DNA from: Candidatus Gracilibacteria bacterium GN02-872
GTDB taxonomy: Bacteria > Patescibacteriota > Gracilibacteria > BD1-5 > UBA6164
Direction: 5' to 3'
DNA: 64,000 nucleotides
Assembly: GCA_003260325.1 (NCBI GenBank)
Contig: MOLU01000005.1
Location: forward strand, 35,571-99,570
Each line of letters opens with the position of its first letter. Position 1 is the first letter of the stretch. The translations under genes were made by a program, and so were the position numbers. The notes under the pieces were generated by a model that was given only the letters and a program-made list of their open reading frames with translations, searched no databases and was not told the DNA's origin. Positions 63,595 to 64,000 of this stretch are shown here, piece by piece.

Positions 63595-64000
63595 AAAATC
63601 TTGTATTTCCCTTATTAATCTTATTCTTCAAGTTTCTGATTCTCTCTCAAAAAAATATTTCTTTCATCCAGAAACAGCATTTAAGTATTCATATTCTTTT
63701 CCAGGTATAAGAACTTCGTCAACAAATCATTTAATATTTACAAGTTTGAAAACTCAAATTTCTTCAATGTACATTTTTTTTCAATCATATTCAAAATTAT
63801 CTCAAGCTTCTTTATCAGTAAAACGAAGAGAATTTTCCTCAAATTTTCAATCCAAAACTATTGAAATAATTCAATCATCTTCCTTTAAATAAAAAGCCTT
63901 ACCATCAACAATACAAAGAAATTTGTCAAAGAATCCCCCATCATATTCATAACGAAGTTGTCCCTTTACATAGAGATCTTTTCACTTAAACTTTGTTTCT
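63595..64000 (-). CDS. C-terminal part of a DUF4178 protein (runs off the window)
   Basis: At least 135 residues, open to the right edge and ending DFND-TAA at 63597-63595. DUF4178 pattern: FKGKDLYVKGQLRYEYDGGFFDKFLCIVDGKAFYLKEDDG, then KLVNIKGFVDEV and a YEYLNAVSGGKKYFFERES end, again as in the family. In the visible frame it begins ETKFKGKD, just where the fragment at 61616-61795 breaks off (FVVGQ). The two together would make one continuous protein of about 190 residues. If the gene instead continues normally past the edge, it is a separate full-length copy. Confidence 0.7.

Overview
The window is an AT-rich chromosomal segment of a bacterium that reads UGA as glycine (genetic code 25), so it belongs to Candidatus Absconditabacteria (SR1) or Gracilibacteria (BD1-5) in the Candidate Phyla Radiation. 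The proof is internal. Ribosomal protein L21, enolase, phosphoglycerate mutase, PNPase, RecJ and many others are full length only if in-frame TGA is Gly, and every gene I could close ends in TAA or TAG. Phosphoglycerate mutase and enolase side by side lean slightly towards Absconditabacteria. Coding density is high, operons are short, and most starts are ATG behind A/T-rich leaders without a Shine-Dalgarno sequence. Several recognisable promoters share a 16-nt spacer between -35 and -10 boxes. Hairpin-plus-T-run terminators are frequent.

Layout. 0-7.8 kb: a Fur-type regulator, a Na/phosphate symporter-like protein, and an RND efflux operon (double AbrB regulator, lipoprotein membrane-fusion protein, RND pump). 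7.9-13.4 kb: a TehB-like methyltransferase, a DUF1704 metallopeptidase, a divergent nucleosidase-like protein, and a two-gene unit pairing an ATP-grasp-like protein with an N-formylglutamate amidohydrolase-like protein. 13.7-16.5 kb: gpmI-eno. 16.5-20.1 kb: a secreted protein broken by a stop codon, a spore-photoproduct-lyase-like radical SAM enzyme, and two paralogous secreted proteins, one NlpC-like and one degenerate. 20.5-25 kb: an SDR enzyme, a VanY-type carboxypeptidase, RlmE, a small membrane protein with sortase, NUDIX, and a metallo-hydrolase-like protein. 25-30.4 kb: a foreign-looking small secreted protein, a CPR-conserved protein, prepilin peptidase, a membrane protein, EngB and an AI-2E permease.

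30.5-44.8 kb: PNPase, a CYTH protein, a VTC-domain protein, MurG, then a notable metal-related operon (nicotianamine-synthase-like enzyme, COG0523 GTPase, two CooC/MinD-like ATPases), two secreted peptidase-like proteins and L21 with a structured leader. 44.8-53.4 kb: PilB, a protein with 51-bp tandem repeats, an unusual tRNA, RecJ, a HisRS-like protein, PAP2, RecX and DUF2130. 53.4-64 kb: an alpha/beta hydrolase, then a DUF4178 / Gly-Ser-tail peptide / DUF350 / SPFH operon next to speD and a membrane-fused speE. This is the gene set of a little-studied bacterial envelope system tied to aminopropyl (polyamine) chemistry. The window ends in what looks like an inversion that splits a second DUF4178 gene.

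Together the genes suit a small-genome, probably host-attached bacterium: cell-wall remodelling and surface attachment (VanY, MurG, LysM-CHAP, sortase, PilB, prepilin peptidase), efflux, salvage and repair, and two gene sets (metal operon, DUF4178 cluster) whose function here is open.
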